Part shown: piece after piece, positions 21,009 through 29,536 of the stretch
Layout of the letters: each line of letters opens with the position of its first letter
Numbering within the stretch: position 1 is the first letter of the stretch
From: Nocardioides lacusdianchii
Lineage (GTDB): Bacteria > Actinomycetota > Actinomycetes > Propionibacteriales > Nocardioidaceae
Direction of reading: 5' to 3'
Assembly: GCF_020102855.1 (NCBI RefSeq)
Contig: NZ_JADHZD010000002.1
Span: 248,001-312,000, forward strand
DNA length: 64,000 bases
Program-made: the position numbers and the translations under genes
The notes under the pieces: model-generated
What the model saw: the letters and a program-made list of their open reading frames with translations, nothing else
Told to the model about the DNA's origin: nothing
Database searches by the model: none

Positions 21009-21626
21009 TCATCCTTCGTCGAGCAGCAGGGTGATGTCGGTGTAGAGGTCGGCCTGGGAGACGTCCTGGTCCCACATCATGGTGGACTCGTCGTCGGCGT
21101 CGATGGCCAGGACCCGGGTCCCGTGGGTGACCTCGTAGCCGCCGCTCGGCAGCTTCTCGCCCTGGTCGACCGCGACGGCCATGCTGCGCGCCACGCCGAT
21201 GATGTCGTCGAGCGGACCGGTCACGCCGACGATGCTGTCGTCGAAGGCGCTGACGTAGTTCTCGACGACCTCGCCCGTGTCACGGGCCGGGTCGGTGGTC
21301 ACGAAGACCACGTCGACGCGCTCCTTCTGCTCGTCGTCGAGCCGGGCGAGCGTGCCCGCGAGGGTCGCCATCACCTGGCCGCAGATGTCGGGGCAGTTGG
21401 TGTAGCCGAAGAAGACCAGCGTGAGGTCCTTGTCGGTGTCCTCGGTCAGGCTGTACGCCGCTCCGCTGGTGTCGACCAGCGGGGTGGGGTCGACCTCGAA
21501 GGGCGGGTCGAGCACGGTGCCGGAGAGCTCGCCGCTGGCCGCACCCGGTCCCGCCCCGGCCTCGCCGCCGCAGGCGGCCAGCAGCCCGAGCAGCGCGAGT
21601 CCCGCGAGGGCCCTACCTCGCGCCAC
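21009..21626 (-). CDS. SCO1/SenC copper-chaperone lipoprotein
   Basis: A lipoprotein of 205 residues (signal LAGLALLGLLAAC) with a thioredoxin-like SCO domain. The copper-binding CxxxC is in FFGYTNCPDICGQVMATL, and the distal histidine is in GGYEVTHGTRVLAID. SCO proteins load the CuA site of cytochrome c oxidase or protect it by thiol redox. The gene overlaps trpA by 14 bases upstream and touches lgt downstream, so it is transcribed inside the trp-lgt operon. In the comparable M. tuberculosis region trpA is followed directly by lgt, so this is an insertion into a conserved pair. Confidence 0.9.
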   Translation of the reverse strand: MARGRALAGLALLGLLAACGGEAGAGPGAASGELSGTVLDPPFEVDPTPLVDTSGAAYSLTEDTDKDLTLVFFGYTNCPDICGQVMATLAGTLARLDDEQKERVDVVFVTTDPARDTGEVVENYVSAFDDSIVGVTGPLDDIIGVARSMAVAVDQGEKLPSGGYEVTHGTRVLAIDADDESTMMWDQDVSQADLYTDITLLLDEG

Positions 21627-22431
21627 GGCGTACGCCCTCGGCCAGGTCGGTGGTCAGCGCGCGCAGCGCCTCGAGGCCTGCCGCCTCGTCGTCGGCGTGG
21701 TCGAGCAGGCAGCGCACGAACGCCGAGCCGACGATCACGCCGTCGGCGTAGGCGGCCACGTCGGCCGCCTGGTCGCCGTTGCTGACTCCGATGCCGACCG
21801 CGACAGGGATGTCACCGCTGGCACGAACCCGCCCCACGAGCGGCCCCGCGAGGTCGGAGCTCGCGTCACGGGCACCGGTGACGCCCATGACCGCGGCGGC
21901 GTAGACGAAGCCCCGGCTCTCGGCGGCCGTCATCGCGATCCGGTCGTCGGTGGAGCTGGGGGCGACCAGGAACACCTTGTCGAGGTCGTGCGCGTCAGCC
22001 GCGTCGATCCACGCAGACCCGTGGTCCGGCGTGATGTCGGGCGTGATCATCCCGGCACCCCCGGCCTTCGCCAGGTCGCTCGCCCACCGCTCCACGCCGT
22101 AGCGCTCGATCGGGTTCCAGTAGGTCATGACGAGGGTCGGCACACCCGTCTCGGCGACCGCCTCGACCACGCGCAGGACGTCAGCGGTGCGGACGCCGCG
22201 CTCGAGCGCCTGCTGCGCGGCGGCCTGGATGGTGGGCCCGTCCATGACGGGGTCGCTGTAGGGCAGGCCGATCTCGATCACGTCGCACCCGGCCTCGACC
22301 ATCGCGCGCAGGGCCGTGATCGAGCCCTCGACGCTCGGGAAACCGGCGGGCAGGTAGCCCACGAGGGCCGAGCGGCTCTCGGCGCGGGCCTTGTCGAACG
22401 CCTGCGTGGTCGAGGTGGGGGTCGAGCCCAT
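21613..22431 (-). CDS. trpA: Tryptophan synthase alpha subunit
   Basis: A TIM-barrel protein of 272 residues that cleaves indole-3-glycerol phosphate to indole. Family motifs include LVGYLPAGFPSVEGS near the start, VIEIGLPYSDPVMDGPTIQ with the catalytic Glu and Asp, YAAAVMGVTGARDAS and the phosphate site AVGIGVSNGDQA. Its ATG shares one base with the trpB stop (TGATG). It forms the alpha2beta2 channelling complex with TrpB. Confidence 0.96.
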   Translation of the reverse strand: MGSTPTSTTQAFDKARAESRSALVGYLPAGFPSVEGSITALRAMVEAGCDVIEIGLPYSDPVMDGPTIQAAAQQALERGVRTADVLRVVEAVAETGVPTLVMTYWNPIERYGVERWASDLAKAGGAGMITPDITPDHGSAWIDAADAHDLDKVFLVAPSSTDDRIAMTAAESRGFVYAAAVMGVTGARDASSDLAGPLVGRVRASGDIPVAVGIGVSNGDQAADVAAYADGVIVGSAFVRCLLDHADDEAAGLEALRALTTDLAEGVRRGAR

Positions 22432-23711
22432 CAGGCCTCCTCCCCCGGCGCCGTCGCGACGACCGGCTCGGCCTCGCCGTCGGCGTCGCCGAGACCGAAC
22501 CACTCGATGGCGGTGCCCATGTCCTTGTCGCCGCGACCGCTCAGGTTGATGATCACCGTGGCGTCGGGGCCCTTCTCGGCCCCCAGGCGGCGGGCCACGT
22601 CGAGCGCGCCGTAGACCGCGTGCGCGGTCTCGATCGCCGGGATGATGCCCTCGGTGCGGCTCAGCAGCGCCATGGCCTCCATGGCCTGGGCGTCCGTGAC
22701 GGGCGTGTACGTCGCCCGCCCGAGGGCCGCGAGCCACGAGTGCTGCGGCCCGACACCGGGGTAGTCGAGGCCGGCGGAGATGGAGTGGGACTCCACGGTC
22801 TGGCCGTCCTCGTCCTGGAGGACGTAGGTGCGCGCACCGTGCAGCACACCGGCCTCTCCGGCGTGGATGGTGGCCGCGTGGCGACCCGTCTCCACGCCGT
22901 CTCCCCCGGGCTCGAAGCCGTGGATCTCCACGCCCTCGTCCTCGAGGAAGGCGGTGAAGAGGCCGATCGCGTTGGAGCCGCCACCCACGCACGCCGCGAC
23001 CGCGTCCGGCAGCACGCCGTACTGGTCGAGGCACTGCTGGCGCGCCTCGTCGCCGATGCCGCGGCAGAAGTCACGGACCATGCTCGGGAAGGGGTGCGGG
23101 CCGGCCGCGGTGCCGAAGAGGTAGGCGGTGCGGTCGACGCTGGCGACCCAGTCGCGCATGGCCTCGTTGATGGCGTCCTTCAGCGTCGCACTGCCGGACT
23201 CGACGGGGACGACCTTGGCGCCGAGCAGCTGCATGCGGGCGACGTTGAGCGCCTGGCGACGGGTGTCGACGGCGCCCATGTAGACGGTGCAGTCCAGGTC
23301 GAAGTAGGCCGCCGCGGTGGCGCTGGCGACGCCGTGCTGGCCGGCACCGGTCTCGGCGATGACGCGCGTCTTGCCCATCCGCTTGGTGAGCAGCGCCTGA
23401 CCCATCACGTTGCGGATCTTGTGGGCACCGGTGTGGTTGAGGTCCTCGCGCTTGAGCAGCACCCGGGCGCCGACGGTCCGCGAGAGCCTCTCGGCGTGGT
23501 AGAGCCGGCTCGGGGTGCCGGCGTAGTCGCGCAGCACGCGCTCGAACTCGCTCACGAAGGCGGGATCGGCCATCGCGTCCTGCCAGGCGTCGGTCAGCTC
23601 GTCCAGCGCGGCGACGAGGGCCTCGGGCATGAAGCGCCCGCCCCACGTCTGGCCGAAGTAGCCGCGCTCGTCGGCGTCGTACTTCACGGGCTGGGTCGTC
23701 TGCTGGCTCAC
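22431..23711 (-). CDS. trpB: Tryptophan synthase beta subunit
   Basis: This protein of 426 residues uses PLP to condense indole and serine to tryptophan. The PLP lysine is in [18 protein letters not shown], and the phosphate-binding glycine loop is [12 protein letters not shown]. It begins with a short polar leader and the TrpB N-terminal [16 protein letters not shown]. The C-terminal residues run 20 or so past the family end into an acidic tail ([18 protein letters not shown]). It overlaps trpC by four bases and trpA by one, giving a tightly coupled trpC-trpB-trpA block. Confidence 0.97.
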   Translation of the reverse strand: MSQQTTQPVKYDADERGYFGQTWGGRFMPEALVAALDELTDAWQDAMADPAFVSEFERVLRDYAGTPSRLYHAERLSRTVGARVLLKREDLNHTGAHKIRNVMGQALLTKRMGKTRVIAETGAGQHGVASATAAAYFDLDCTVYMGAVDTRRQALNVARMQLLGAKVVPVESGSATLKDAINEAMRDWVASVDRTAYLFGTAAGPHPFPSMVRDFCRGIGDEARQQCLDQYGVLPDAVAACVGGGSNAIGLFTAFLEDEGVEIHGFEPGGDGVETGRHAATIHAGEAGVLHGARTYVLQDEDGQTVESHSISAGLDYPGVGPQHSWLAALGRATYTPVTDAQAMEAMALLSRTEGIIPAIETAHAVYGALDVARRLGAEKGPDATVIINLSGRGDKDMGTAIEWFGLGDADGEAEPVVATAPGEEA

Positions 23712-24505
23712 GGTGCCGTCACTCCTGTCATCGCACGTACGGCGGCCTCGGGGTCGCCGTCCTTGACCAGTGCCTCGCCGACCAGCACCACGCCTGCTCC
23801 CTCGGAGACGAAGCGCTCGACGTCGGCGACGCCGGTGATACCGCTCTCGGCGACCTTGACGACGTCGGCATGGATCTGGGGCGCGAGGCGGCCGAAGACG
23901 TCCGCGTCGACCTCGAGGGTCTTGAGGTTGCGGCTGTTGACGCCGATCAGCTCGGCGTCCAGCGCGAGCGCGCGCTCGGTCTCGGCCTCGTCGTGCACCT
24001 CCACGAGCACGGTGAGGCCGAGCTCGCTCGCCTCGTCGTGGAGGCGGCGCAGCGTGTCGTCGTCGAGCGCCGCGACGATCAGCAGCGCCAGGTCGGCGCC
24101 CGCGGCCCGTGCCTCGACGAGCTGGTAGGTCTCGACGATGAAGTCCTTGCGCAGGATCGGGGTGTCGACCGCGGCGCGGACCGCCCGCAGGTCGGCCAGG
24201 CTGCCGCCGAAGCGACGCTCCTCGGTGAGCACCGAGATCGCCGCCGCACCACCACGGGCGTACGCCGTCGCGAGCACCGCCGGGTCGGGGATGTCGGCGA
24301 GGTCGCCCTTGCTCGGGCTGCGCCGCTTGACCTCGGCGATGACGCTCGAGCCGCGAGCGCGGAAGTGCGGCATCGGGTCACGCGGCGCCGGCGCGTCGGC
24401 GAGGTGCGCGAGCAGCTCGGACAGCGGCAGGTCGGCCTCGCGGCGCGCGAGGTCCTCACGGACGCCCGCGACGATGTCGTCGAGCACGGAACCGGTCGCA
24501 GGCAT
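23708..24505 (-). CDS. trpC: Indole-3-glycerol phosphate synthase
   Basis: A TIM-barrel enzyme of 265 residues that closes the indole ring from carboxyphenylamino-deoxyribulose phosphate. Motifs are [19 protein letters not shown] (catalytic Lys and substrate phosphate), [43 protein letters not shown] and the C-terminal phosphate loop [16 protein letters not shown]. It is the first of the three clustered trp enzymes; the trpE, trpD and trpF genes are not in the window. Confidence 0.96.
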   Translation of the reverse strand: MPATGSVLDDIVAGVREDLARREADLPLSELLAHLADAPAPRDPMPHFRARGSSVIAEVKRRSPSKGDLADIPDPAVLATAYARGGAAAISVLTEERRFGGSLADLRAVRAAVDTPILRKDFIVETYQLVEARAAGADLALLIVAALDDDTLRRLHDEASELGLTVLVEVHDEAETERALALDAELIGVNSRNLKTLEVDADVFGRLAPQIHADVVKVAESGITGVADVERFVSEGAGVVLVGEALVKDGDPEAAVRAMTGVTAP

Positions 24506-24583
24506 GCAACAACCCTCTCACCCGGGACCAGCCCGCGAGGGGCCGGTGCCCAGAGGTCGGACCGGGCGCGGCCCGGCCCGGGA

Positions 24584-24784
24584 TCAGTGCTCGGAGCTGT
24601 GGAAGCCGAGCTTGGACAGCACGAGGAAGAGCGGGAACGCGAGCGTCGCGACGATGAGGCCGATCCAGAGCAGCGTCATCTGGGTCGGGACCTGGAGCAG
24701 GGCGACGCTGCCCACCACGAAGCCGAGCATCGCGACCGACACCGCGGTCCAAGCAGCGGGGGTGTTGCCGTGGCCAGCAGCCAT
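24584..24784 (-). CDS. HGxxPAAW family small membrane protein
   Basis: A 66-residue protein with the conserved start MAAGHGNTPAAWTAV, two transmembrane helices and a short C-terminal tail. It matches the actinobacterial HGxxPAAW family, which is regularly found upstream of trpC beside the Trp-operon membrane protein. No function is established. The setting suggests a membrane role coupled to tryptophan or envelope metabolism, but this is association only. It lies 78 bp before trpC on the same strand. Confidence 0.85.
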   Translation of the reverse strand: MAAGHGNTPAAWTAVSVAMLGFVVGSVALLQVPTQMTLLWIGLIVATLAFPLFLVLSKLGFHSSEH

Positions 24785-24826
24785 GGGGAGTGCTCCTTCG
24801 TCGGATCTGCGCTTGCGTGCCGCAGT

Positions 24827-25432
24827 CTAGGCGGTGGGGTCACGGCCCTCGTCGAGGGCCTTCCAGATGTCGATGTTCTCCTTCGGCGCCGCGTCGTGGG
24901 CATCCGCCGCGCTGGCGCCCGTGGGCGCGTCATAGCGGGTGCCCATCTCCGGCCACTGGGGCACGAGGGCGACCGCGGCCGCGCTCGCCGCGACGCTCAG
25001 CAGCGCCCCGACTGCAGCGGCGGCGTACCAGCCCGTGAGGCCGGTGGTGACGGTGTCGGTGCCGGACGCCCTGAGCAGCGCGTCGGCGAGCTTGTCGGGC
25101 AGGCTCCGATACGCCTCGACGACCGTCGCCACCAGGCCCACGGCGGCGACCAGGCCCAGCGCGGCCACCGCCCGCCTGACGCGACCGCGGGTGACGAGCA
25201 GGACGCCCCAGCAGGCCAGCAGGACCAGCGCGAGTGCCGCGGCGAGCGGCGACTCCTGGACGCTGTCGAGGGAGAGCGCGGACGCCATCGCCGAGTCGGC
25301 AGCCGTGTCGACGCTGCCCGAGCTGCCGGCGACCCACGGCTTGCTGCCGGCCACCGCGCAGAGTCCCGCAGCGGCGACACCGACGAGGACGACCGGGCCG
25401 AACCTCCCGCGCCCCTGCGTGCGCTCAGCCAT
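24827..25432 (-). CDS. Trp biosynthesis-associated membrane protein
   Basis: A protein of 201 residues with four predicted membrane helices: [20 protein letters not shown] at the N-terminus, two central, and one near [17 protein letters not shown]. It ends in a polar tail. The KPWV-type extracytoplasmic start and position next to trpC fit the actinobacterial Trp-operon membrane family (TIGR02234; Rv1610 in the same place). Function is unknown. Its start overlaps the hisI stop by eight bases. Confidence 0.82.
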   Translation of the reverse strand: MAERTQGRGRFGPVVLVGVAAAGLCAVAGSKPWVAGSSGSVDTAADSAMASALSLDSVQESPLAAALALVLLACWGVLLVTRGRVRRAVAALGLVAAVGLVATVVEAYRSLPDKLADALLRASGTDTVTTGLTGWYAAAAVGALLSVAASAAAVALVPQWPEMGTRYDAPTGASAADAHDAAPKENIDIWKALDEGRDPTA

Positions 25433-25787
25433 CGAACCGGTGCACCAGGTCGGCGTCGAAGCACGTCCGGTCGCCGGTGTGGCACGCCCCGTCGACCTGG
25501 TCGACGACGAAGAGGAGGGTGTCGCCGTCGCAGTCGAGGCGCACCTCCCTCATCTGCTGGGTGTGGCCCGAGGTCTCGCCCTTGACCCAGTACTCGCGGC
25601 GCGAGCGGGACCAGTACGTCGCACGCCCCGTGGCGAGCGTGCGGGCCAGCGCCTCGTCGTCGACCCACGCCAGCATCAGCACCTCGCCGGACCCGTGCTG
25701 CTGCACGACGACGGGGACGAGTCCCTCCGCGGTGTGGCGCAGGCGGGACGAGATCGACTGGTCGAGGGATGGGGCGGGGAGGTTCAC
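25425..25787 (-). CDS. hisI: Phosphoribosyl-AMP cyclohydrolase
   Basis: A 120-residue enzyme that opens the adenine ring of PR-AMP in histidine biosynthesis. Motifs seen are [38 protein letters not shown], and the metal-binding region [26 protein letters not shown] with the zinc cysteines. Only the hisI domain is present, without a fused hisE. In M. tuberculosis hisI is also near the trp genes, but with trpE between. Confidence 0.95.
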   Translation of the reverse strand: MNLPAPSLDQSISSRLRHTAEGLVPVVVQQHGSGEVLMLAWVDDEALARTLATGRATYWSRSRREYWVKGETSGHTQQMREVRLDCDGDTLLFVVDQVDGACHTGDRTCFDADLVHRFDG

Positions 25788-26611
25788 GGGTCCATCGTCT
25801 CAGCCTCGCGGCTGCGCCACGTCTCCGCACAGGCCTGCGTGACCGGCCCCGGGGCCGGCAGGTCCCGGTCGTCCCACCGGGCGATGGCCTGCACGTCGCG
25901 GGTCGTGGAGGCCAGGAAGGCCTCGCTGCAGCGGTCGAGGACCTCCGTCAGCGGCTCGTCGACCTCCCGCGCCCCGCACCACTCGACGACGAGCGCGCGC
26001 GTCACCCCGGCCAGGCAGCCTGATGCGAGGCTCGGCGTGCGGAGCTCGCCGTCGACGACGTAGAAGACGTTGCTGCCGGTGCCCTCGCAGAGGTGGCCCG
26101 CGGTGTTGGCGAGGACGGCCTCGGTGCCGCCGTGCTCCGCGGCATGGGCCAGGGCGATCACGTTCTCGGCGTACGACGTGGTCTTGAGGCCCGCGGTGGC
26201 GCCGTGCTCGTTGCGGGTCCACGGGACCGTCACGACGCGAGTGCTCGCAGGCGCGGGCTCGAGGGCGCTGTAGGCGACGACGAGCGTCGGTGGACCTCCG
26301 CCGCGACCCGACCCCATCGGGTGGGGGCCGGCGGTGAAGGTGATCCGCAGGCGACCCATCGGGTCGTCGGCCGCGCCGTCCACGACCGCCTCCACCCCGC
26401 GGCGTACGGCGTCGAGGTCGGGTGCCGGCAGCCCGAGCCCCGCGGCCGAGCGCTCGAGCCGGGCCAGGTGGCGCGTCATCGCGAACGGCACGCCGTGCAG
26501 GGTCTTCACCGCCTCGAAGACACCGTCGCCGACGGTGAACCCGTGGTCGGTGACCGTGACGGCCCCCGCGGTCGGATCGGCCATCAGGTCGCCGTTCAGC
26601 CATACGCGCAT
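25784..26611 (-). CDS. pabC: Class IV aminotransferase, probable aminodeoxychorismate lyase
   Basis: This 275-residue fold-type IV PLP enzyme has the N-terminal strand [34 protein letters not shown], the PLP-lysine in [14 protein letters not shown], and the phosphate-cup motif [10 protein letters not shown]. Length and the [14 protein letters not shown] motifs fit aminodeoxychorismate lyase, which makes p-aminobenzoate for folate, better than branched-chain aminotransferase of about 310-360 residues. It overlaps hisI by four bases. No pabA/pabB is nearby. D-amino-acid transaminase remains a less likely alternative. Confidence 0.8.
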   Translation of the reverse strand: MRVWLNGDLMADPTAGAVTVTDHGFTVGDGVFEAVKTLHGVPFAMTRHLARLERSAAGLGLPAPDLDAVRRGVEAVVDGAADDPMGRLRITFTAGPHPMGSGRGGGPPTLVVAYSALEPAPASTRVVTVPWTRNEHGATAGLKTTSYAENVIALAHAAEHGGTEAVLANTAGHLCEGTGSNVFYVVDGELRTPSLASGCLAGVTRALVVEWCGAREVDEPLTEVLDRCSEAFLASTTRDVQAIARWDDRDLPAPGPVTQACAETWRSREAETMDP

Positions 26612-26679
26612 GGCGCCACTCTAGGGCCGCCCCATGCACCCCACGAGCCCCTCGAACACGCGGAACGGGGGACCCGATT

Positions 26680-26708
26680 TTGGCCCCGCGCAACCCGTGT
26701 ACTACTGT
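26680..26708 (+). promoter_or_regulatory. Promoter of the tRNA Gly-Cys-Val cluster
   Basis: A -35-like TTGGCC (26680-26685) and a -10-like TACTGT (26703-26708) are separated by 17 bases. They end about 42 bases before the tRNA-Gly gene in an otherwise empty 138-bp gap. Confidence 0.55.
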
Positions 26709-26749
26709 TCCACTCGCACTCAGGCCGGGAAACCGGCAGGAGCACGCAG

Positions 26750-26822
26750 GCGGACATAGCTCAGTTGGTAGAGCGCAACCTTGCCAAGGTTGAGGTCGCG
26801 AGTTCGAGTCTCGTTGTCCGCT
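26750..26822 (+). tRNA. tRNA-Gly (GCC)
   Basis: A 73-nt cloverleaf with acceptor GCGGACA/TGTCCGC, anticodon stem CAACC/GGTTG and loop TTGCCAA (anticodon GCC at 26783-26785). The discriminator is T and no CCA is encoded. First of a three-tRNA transcript. Confidence 0.95.
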
Positions 26823-26859
26823 CGGAAGGTCTCCCCCGTTCATTTTTCGGAACCTCCAC

Positions 26860-26930
26860 GGTGGGTTGGCCGAGAGGCGAGGCAACGGACTGCAAATCCG
26901 TCTACACGGGTTCAAATCCCGTACCCACCT
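26860..26930 (+). tRNA. tRNA-Cys (GCA)
   Basis: A 71-nt cloverleaf with acceptor GGTGGGT/ACCCACC, anticodon stem ACGGA/TCCGT and loop CTGCAAA (anticodon GCA at 26892-26894). The T arm includes GGTTCAAATCC. The discriminator is T and no CCA is encoded. Confidence 0.95.
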
Positions 26931-26950
26931 CGCATCACACAAGTTCACAC

Positions 26951-27025
26951 GGGCGATTGGCGCAGCGGTAGCGCGCTTCCTTGACACGGAAGAGGTCACT
27001 GGTTCAAACCCAGTATCGCCCACCA
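26951..27025 (+). tRNA. tRNA-Val (GAC) with encoded CCA
   Basis: The acceptor is GGGCGAT/ATCGCCC, the anticodon stem CTTCC/GGAAG and the loop TTGACAC (anticodon GAC at 26983-26985). The discriminator A at 27022 is followed by an encoded CCA (27023-27025), unlike the other three tRNAs in the window. Confidence 0.95.
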
Positions 27026-27031
27026 GCACCG

Positions 27032-27061
27032 CAGAAGGCCCCGGAGATCCGGGGCCTTCTG
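27032..27061 (+). terminator. Terminator of the tRNA cluster
   Basis: A 13-bp stem (CAGAAGGCCCCGG with its complement) around a four-base AGAT loop begins seven bases after tRNA-Val and is followed by ACATTTCA. Confidence 0.85.
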
Positions 27062-27104
27062 ACATTTCAGCCGGACGGGCCCGGCCGACGGGCATACTCC
27101 CCGG

Positions 27105-27824
27105 GTGACCAGCACCGGGACGTCCCACGACCGCACCCTCCAGCCGACGCAGGCCGCGCGCCGGGCGTACGCCGTCAACGCCGGCATCGCCTGGCTGGGC
27201 GTGGTGCTGACGGTCGTGCTGTCGGCGCTCGGGTGGTACCGCGAGGCCCCCGTCGAGGCCGGTCTCTACGGCGACACCGGCGACGGCCTCGGCGGCGCGC
27301 TCGCCCGGGTGACCGACACCTTCAGCTACTTCACGATCTGGTCCAACGTCGTGGTGGCCGTGTCGACCACGATGCTGCTGCGACGACCGGTGCGCGACAC
27401 GCTGGTGCAGCGGGTGCTGCGGCTCGACGCACTGCTGATGATCACTGTCACCGCGATCGTCTACCAGGTGCTGCTCGCGCCCACGATCGACGTCGAGGGC
27501 TGGTCGCTGCTGACCGACCCGATCCTGCACGTCGTGACCCCGTTGGTCACCGTCGTCGTCTGGGCCGTGTGGGGACCGCGCGGCTGGATCAGCGCGCGGC
27601 TCGTGCCGCTGGCCCTCGTCGTGCCGCTGGCGTGGATCGGGTGGATGATGCTGCGCGGCGCCGTCGTGGACGCCTACCCCTACGGCTTCGCCAACGTCAC
27701 CGAGCTCGGCTATGCCTCGGTGTCGCTGACGCTCGTCATGATCCTGGTCTTCGGCCTGGTGGTCGCGGCGGCGTACTGGGGCGTGGACGTGCTGCTGCGC
27801 AGGCGCTCGGCTCAGAACTCGTAG
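27105..27824 (+). CDS. Pr6Pr / FAR-17a-AIG1-like membrane protein
   Basis: A 239-residue protein with six predicted helices. The motif DTFSYFTIWSNVVVAVSTTMLL and the later DPILHVVTPLVTVVVWAVWGPRG with YPYGFANV are typical of the Pr6Pr family, related to the eukaryotic FAR-17a/AIG1 proteins. Some eukaryotic AIG1 relatives hydrolyse fatty-acid esters of hydroxy fatty acids, using Thr and His residues in equivalent places. A role for this bacterial member is inference only. A GTG start is used. The gene converges with the sulfotransferase, and the two overlap by 13 bases. Confidence 0.8.
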   Translation: MTSTGTSHDRTLQPTQAARRAYAVNAGIAWLGVVLTVVLSALGWYREAPVEAGLYGDTGDGLGGALARVTDTFSYFTIWSNVVVAVSTTMLLRRPVRDTLVQRVLRLDALLMITVTAIVYQVLLAPTIDVEGWSLLTDPILHVVTPLVTVVVWAVWGPRGWISARLVPLALVVPLAWIGWMMLRGAVVDAYPYGFANVTELGYASVSLTLVMILVFGLVVAAAYWGVDVLLRRRSAQNS

Positions 27825-28435
27825 CCGAACTCCCGGATCGTGCGGGCGAAGCGCTCCGCCACGATCTCGGCGTCGCCCGGGCCGTAGAGCTCGCGGTAGT
27901 GCGGGCCGCTCCCCTGCTTGGCGTGCGGCAGGTCGAGCTCGATGCCCAGACGTGCCGAGATGTCTGCCACGGCAGCGGGCAGCTCCTCGTAGCGGTAGAC
28001 CTCGTCGACGACGACCTGCCCTCCGAGGCGGTAGAGCCGCTCGTTGAGGGCGAGCCGCTCCATGCGCCGCGGGGTGCGCACGAACTCGGCGAACGTCTTG
28101 GTGAAGGTCGGCTTGCGGGCGCTGTAGCGGTAGGACGAGGCGACCACGTCGAACGGGTTCCGCTCGACGGCGAAGGTAAAGTAGGAGTCCCACGTCTCCC
28201 GTCCGATCACCTCGATCACGCGGCGCGCCCCCATGTGGGCGTACGAGCTGGGCTCGGTGTCGTCGTTCTGCGGGCCCACTCCCCCGGCCGCTGCGCGCAG
28301 CACCTCGTCGTCGGGGCTGATCCGGGTGACGATGTCTTCGGGGCCGCAGTGTCGCGACAGCGCGATCTCGAGGCTCGTGCCGGCGGTCTTGCGGGTCTTG
28401 ACGAAGACGAAGCGGTGGCGGTGGGAGGCGATCAC
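27812..28435 (-). CDS. Sulfotransferase family 2-like protein
   Basis: A 207-residue protein whose N-terminus RFVFVKTRKTAGTSLEIAL is the PAPS 5'-phosphosulfate-binding loop (K-T-x-K/R-T-A-G-T-S). AVERNPFDVVASSYRY is the 3'-phosphate-binding motif with Arg and Ser. These place it with the membrane-associated or carbohydrate sulfotransferases (family 2), which transfer sulfate from PAPS. The acceptor is unknown. It is 10 bp upstream-convergent of no partner gene; the next gene downstream of its start is the K+ channel on the same strand. A soluble form is suggested by the lack of a membrane anchor. Confidence 0.8.
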   Translation of the reverse strand: MIASHRHRFVFVKTRKTAGTSLEIALSRHCGPEDIVTRISPDDEVLRAAAGGVGPQNDDTEPSSYAHMGARRVIEVIGRETWDSYFTFAVERNPFDVVASSYRYSARKPTFTKTFAEFVRTPRRMERLALNERLYRLGGQVVVDEVYRYEELPAAVADISARLGIELDLPHAKQGSGPHYRELYGPGDAEIVAERFARTIREFGYEF

Positions 28436-28445
28436 GCGAGTGGGC

Positions 28446-29534
28446 CTAGTCGTCCTCGTCGGCCAGCATCTCGCCGTGCGTGCCGGGACGGGGCGCCCAC
28501 GGCAGCTCCTTGGCCGGGCGCACGACGATCAGCCGGTCGCCACGGGCGAGCAGCGACACCACGGGGTCGAAGTAGCGGTAGGTCTTCTCGTCGCGGACCA
28601 CGGCGATCACCTGGTCGGGCAGCGACTGCGGCTGCTTGCCGACCTCGTTGACGAGCAGGTCACGCTCGGCGACCTCGAGGCCCTCGCCGTAGGTCATCAG
28701 GTCCTCCATCACCGAGCCCAGCTGCGGCGACATCGACGACAGGCCGAGGAGGCGGCCCACGGCGTCGGAGGAGGTGATGACCGAGTTGGCGCCCGACTGG
28801 CGCATCAGCGGGACGTTCTCGTGCTCGCGCACCGCGGCCACGATCCAGGCGTCGGGGTTGAGCTGGCGCACGGTGAGGGTGACCAGCACGTTGGAGTCGT
28901 CGCGGTCGGTGGTGATGATGACGTGGGTGGCCTTCTCGACGCCGGCCTGGCGCAGCACCCCGCGTCGCGTGGCGTCACCGGCGATCACGACCAGCTGGTC
29001 GCGGTTGCCGTCGGCGACCGCCACCGGGCTGGGGTCCACGACGACGATCGCGTCGCGTTCGTAACCGTTGTTGAGGAGGGTCTCGATCGCGCTGCGGCCC
29101 TTGGTGCCGTAGCCGACGACGACGACGTGCTGGTCCATCTTCTTCCTCCACCGGGAGACCCGGAACATCTCGCGTCCCTGGGAGGCGAGGACCTCCAGGG
29201 TGGTGCCGATCAGCAGGACCAGGAAGGCGATGCGGGCCGGCGTGATGACCAGGGCGTTGACCAGGCGCGCCTGCGGCGACACCGGGGCGATGTCGCCGTA
29301 GCCGGTCGTGCTGAGCGTGACGGTCGTGTAGTAGAACGCGTCGAGCAGGCTGATCTCGTTCTTCGGGTCGTTGCCGTCGCGGTAGCCCTCGCGGTCGAAG
29401 TAGACCAGCAGCACGGTGCCCACCAGGATCGACAGGGCCATGAGGACACGACGTCCCAGCTCCCACCACGGCGACCTGGTCTGCTCGGGCAGTGACACCC
29501 GGCCAACGCTGGGCTGGTGGCTCGACGTCGACAC
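28446..29534 (-). CDS. Two-TM potassium channel with TrkA-N (RCK) domain
   Basis: A protein of 362 residues. It has a first helix (VLMALSILVGTVLLVYF), then the pore loop TTVTLSTTGYGDIAPVSPQARL with the K+ selectivity filter TTGYGD, and a second helix (ALVITPARIAFLVLLIGTTLEVL). An RCK domain follows, beginning HVVVVGYGTKGRSAIETLL with a Rossmann glycine motif, and then a TrkA-C-like region. It is a ligand-gated K+ channel of the Kch/MthK type. The GTG at 29534 starts two bases before the stop of the YihY gene, giving tight linkage; a longer open frame upstream is a shadow of yihY. Confidence 0.9.
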   Translation of the reverse strand: MSTSSHQPSVGRVSLPEQTRSPWWELGRRVLMALSILVGTVLLVYFDREGYRDGNDPKNEISLLDAFYYTTVTLSTTGYGDIAPVSPQARLVNALVITPARIAFLVLLIGTTLEVLASQGREMFRVSRWRKKMDQHVVVVGYGTKGRSAIETLLNNGYERDAIVVVDPSPVAVADGNRDQLVVIAGDATRRGVLRQAGVEKATHVIITTDRDDSNVLVTLTVRQLNPDAWIVAAVREHENVPLMRQSGANSVITSSDAVGRLLGLSSMSPQLGSVMEDLMTYGEGLEVAERDLLVNEVGKQPQSLPDQVIAVVRDEKTYRYFDPVVSLLARGDRLIVVRPAKELPWAPRPGTHGEMLADEDD

Positions 29535-29536
29535 GC

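Noticed and set aside
25800..28193. A 797-codon minus-strand frame crossing three tRNA genes
   Set aside because: It translates tRNA sequence and out-of-frame pabC and sulfotransferase; not a gene.
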